Below, one piece after another: positions 23,666 to 24,371 of a stretch of DNA of 24,371 nucleotides. The stretch covers positions 1 through 24,371 of the forward strand of contig JAFSYZ010000112.1 in assembly GCA_017455785.1 (NCBI GenBank), in the 5' to 3' direction. Both the position numbers and the translations under genes were made by a program. How positions within the stretch are numbered: the first letter of the stretch is position 1; every line of letters begins with the position of its first letter. This DNA is from Candidatus Methanomethylophilaceae archaeon (lineage in GTDB: Archaea; Thermoplasmatota; Thermoplasmata; Methanomassiliicoccales; Methanomethylophilaceae). The notes under the pieces are model-generated. The model searched no databases. It had not been told where the DNA came from and worked only from the letters and a program-made list of their open reading frames with translations.

Positions 23666-24172
23666 TCACCCGTACATACCGTCGACGGCACCCTTCTTCT
23701 CCTCGTTGTTTATGTCCTCGAGGATCTTGGCGTATTCACGCTTGTATGCGAACGCGTAGACATGACCGTATACGATCGAGATCACGCAGAGTACATCCAA
23801 AATGATGAACAGGATCAGGACATTCGTTTCCAACCCGGGATATATGGCCAATACGATCGATAGGACCACAGCAAGCTCCGCCTGGAAGAACGCAGGTCTC
23901 AGAGCATCCAGCTTCTCAATCTCGTTGACGACCAATGACATGTAGCCGACCGGGCTCTTGATCGATTTCCATTCGTTGAGGACGTGATCGGGCATGTTCT
24001 TCTCATCTTCCACATTCTCGATGGCCCTCAGCATCGTGTATTTCTTCAGAAGCACGGAGGAACTCCTCACCGTCAGGAATATGGACGGTACTGAGAGGAT
24101 CATCAGCATCATCATGACGATGACCACTGCGTCGGTGACTGAATCGAGACTGATCAAGATATCACTGGACAT
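23666..24172 (-). CDS. Unknown membrane protein with three predicted helices
   Basis: I do not recognise this 168-residue protein. It has an N-terminal hydrophobic helix (about residues 13-35), a charged soluble segment (36-95), then two closely spaced hydrophobic segments (about 96-113 and 116-142), and ends with a charged tail. This is a simple multi-helix inner-membrane layout with no motif I can name. A TTTTATA box at 24189-24195 lies only about 20 bases before the ATG at 24172, slightly too close for a standard leaderless start, so the start may be a few codons off. It is separated from the next leftward gene by a palindrome. Confidence 0.7.
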   Translation of the reverse strand: MSSDILISLDSVTDAVVIVMMMLMILSVPSIFLTVRSSSVLLKKYTMLRAIENVEDEKNMPDHVLNEWKSIKSPVGYMSLVVNEIEKLDALRPAFFQAELAVVLSIVLAIYPGLETNVLILFIILDVLCVISIVYGHVYAFAYKREYAKILEDINNEEKKGAVDGMYG

Positions 24173-24219
24173 GTGAGTGCTATCTGGGTATAAAATGGGT
24201 GTTAGGAAAGGGGTTTAGA

Positions 24220-24237
24220 AAGGACTTCGAAGTCCTT
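24220..24237 (-). terminator. Perfect 18-base palindrome after the edge gene
   Basis: AAGGACTTCGAAGTCCTT is a perfect inverted repeat that starts two bases after the stop of the leftward edge gene and is followed on that strand by TTTCT. It may be a terminator for that gene; being symmetric and just upstream of the next promoter, it could also be a protein-binding site. Confidence 0.5.
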
Positions 24238-24239
24238 GT

Positions 24240-24371
24240 TCAGTAGCTCAGAGCCCTTCTGATCTGTACCGCAGTGATAACTGAGGCCAGTCCGATGATG
24301 ATCAGCATTACACCGAATATGATGGCCATAATCTCCACGGCCTGCTTCGGGAATACTATGATCAGGATACC
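24240..24371 (-). CDS. DUF308/HdeD-like membrane protein, C-terminal part only
   Basis: The frame is open from the window edge to a TGA at 24240-24242 and gives 43 residues. They read as a loop with FPKQAVEIM, followed by a long hydrophobic helix (MAIIFGVMLIIIGLASVITA) and a short basic tail (QIRRALSY). A proline-containing loop, then a helix with a GI/GL pair and a short basic end, resembles the last repeat of HdeD/DUF308 proteins. These are six-helix membrane proteins linked to acid stress in bacteria and of unknown function in archaea. The start lies outside the window and the family call is tentative. Confidence 0.55.
   Translation of the reverse strand, partial: GILIIVFPKQAVEIMAIIFGVMLIIIGLASVITAVQIRRALSY

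Noticed and set aside
1..24371. CRISPR array, insertion sequence, prophage or defence island
   Set aside because: No regularly spaced repeats, transposase, integrase or defence-type protein is seen.

Overview
The window reads as archaeal chromosome, most likely from a methanogen of the class Thermoplasmata (Methanomassiliicoccales-like). The information-processing genes are archaeal (TFB, Gar1, MCM, NMD3, L7Ae, S28e, L24e, S6e, aIF5B, aIF2-gamma, tRNA-splicing endonuclease, Tsr3), and a methanogenesis marker 8 protein points to a methanogen. Stop-codon use across the 30 protein genes is 25 TGA, 4 TAA and 1 TAG. This fits a lineage in which UAG may be reserved for pyrrolysine, but no pyrrolysine gene lies in the window, so the taxonomic call is inference.

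Layout. (1) 1-2900: the end of a fused-dimer tRNA-splicing endonuclease, a convergent DUF998 membrane protein, and the leftward gar1-tfb operon with a good terminator. (2) 2901-3212: a 312-base divergent intergenic region with several TATA-like boxes and a cluster of GGAT/ATCC half-sites. (3) 3213-5624: the purine operon purE, guaAb and a second divergent guaAb, ended by a hairpin. (4) 5730-6715: a low-molecular-weight phosphatase-like protein without its catalytic residues, then Tsr3. (5) 6764-10906: a small unknown gene, mcm carrying a 158-residue mini-intein, DUF424 and nmd3, all tightly overlapping. (6) 10911-14744: a sugar GHMP kinase, two GT4 glycosyltransferases and a DedA-like membrane protein, probably for glycolipid or surface glycan synthesis. 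(7) 14865-16151: L7Ae, S28e, L24e and Ndk with a structured leader. (8) 16184-20089: a leftward hydantoinase/oxoprolinase (HyuA) gene, then aIF5B. (9) 20287-22279: S6e, aIF2-gamma and an Fcf1-like PIN protein. (10) 22276-24371: leftward mmp8 and cyclophilin, then two leftward membrane proteins, the last cut by the window edge.

Expression style. First genes of transcripts often have a TATA-like box about 26-30 bases before the ATG and no ribosome-binding site, as expected for leaderless mRNA. Downstream genes use GGAGG/GGTGA sites or start inside the previous stop (ATGA, TGATG). No rRNA, tRNA, CRISPR array or insertion sequence was found.

The most interesting items are the MCM mini-intein with no block B histidine, a kink-turn-like hairpin with an upstream mini-ORF in the L7Ae leader, tandem non-identical GMP synthase ATP-pyrophosphatase genes, a catalytically dead LMW-PTP-fold protein beside Tsr3, a decayed XRE-type HTH gene before S6e, and the repeated GGAT/ATCC motif upstream of purE and gar1-tfb. 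No clearly new multigene system such as a defence island is visible.
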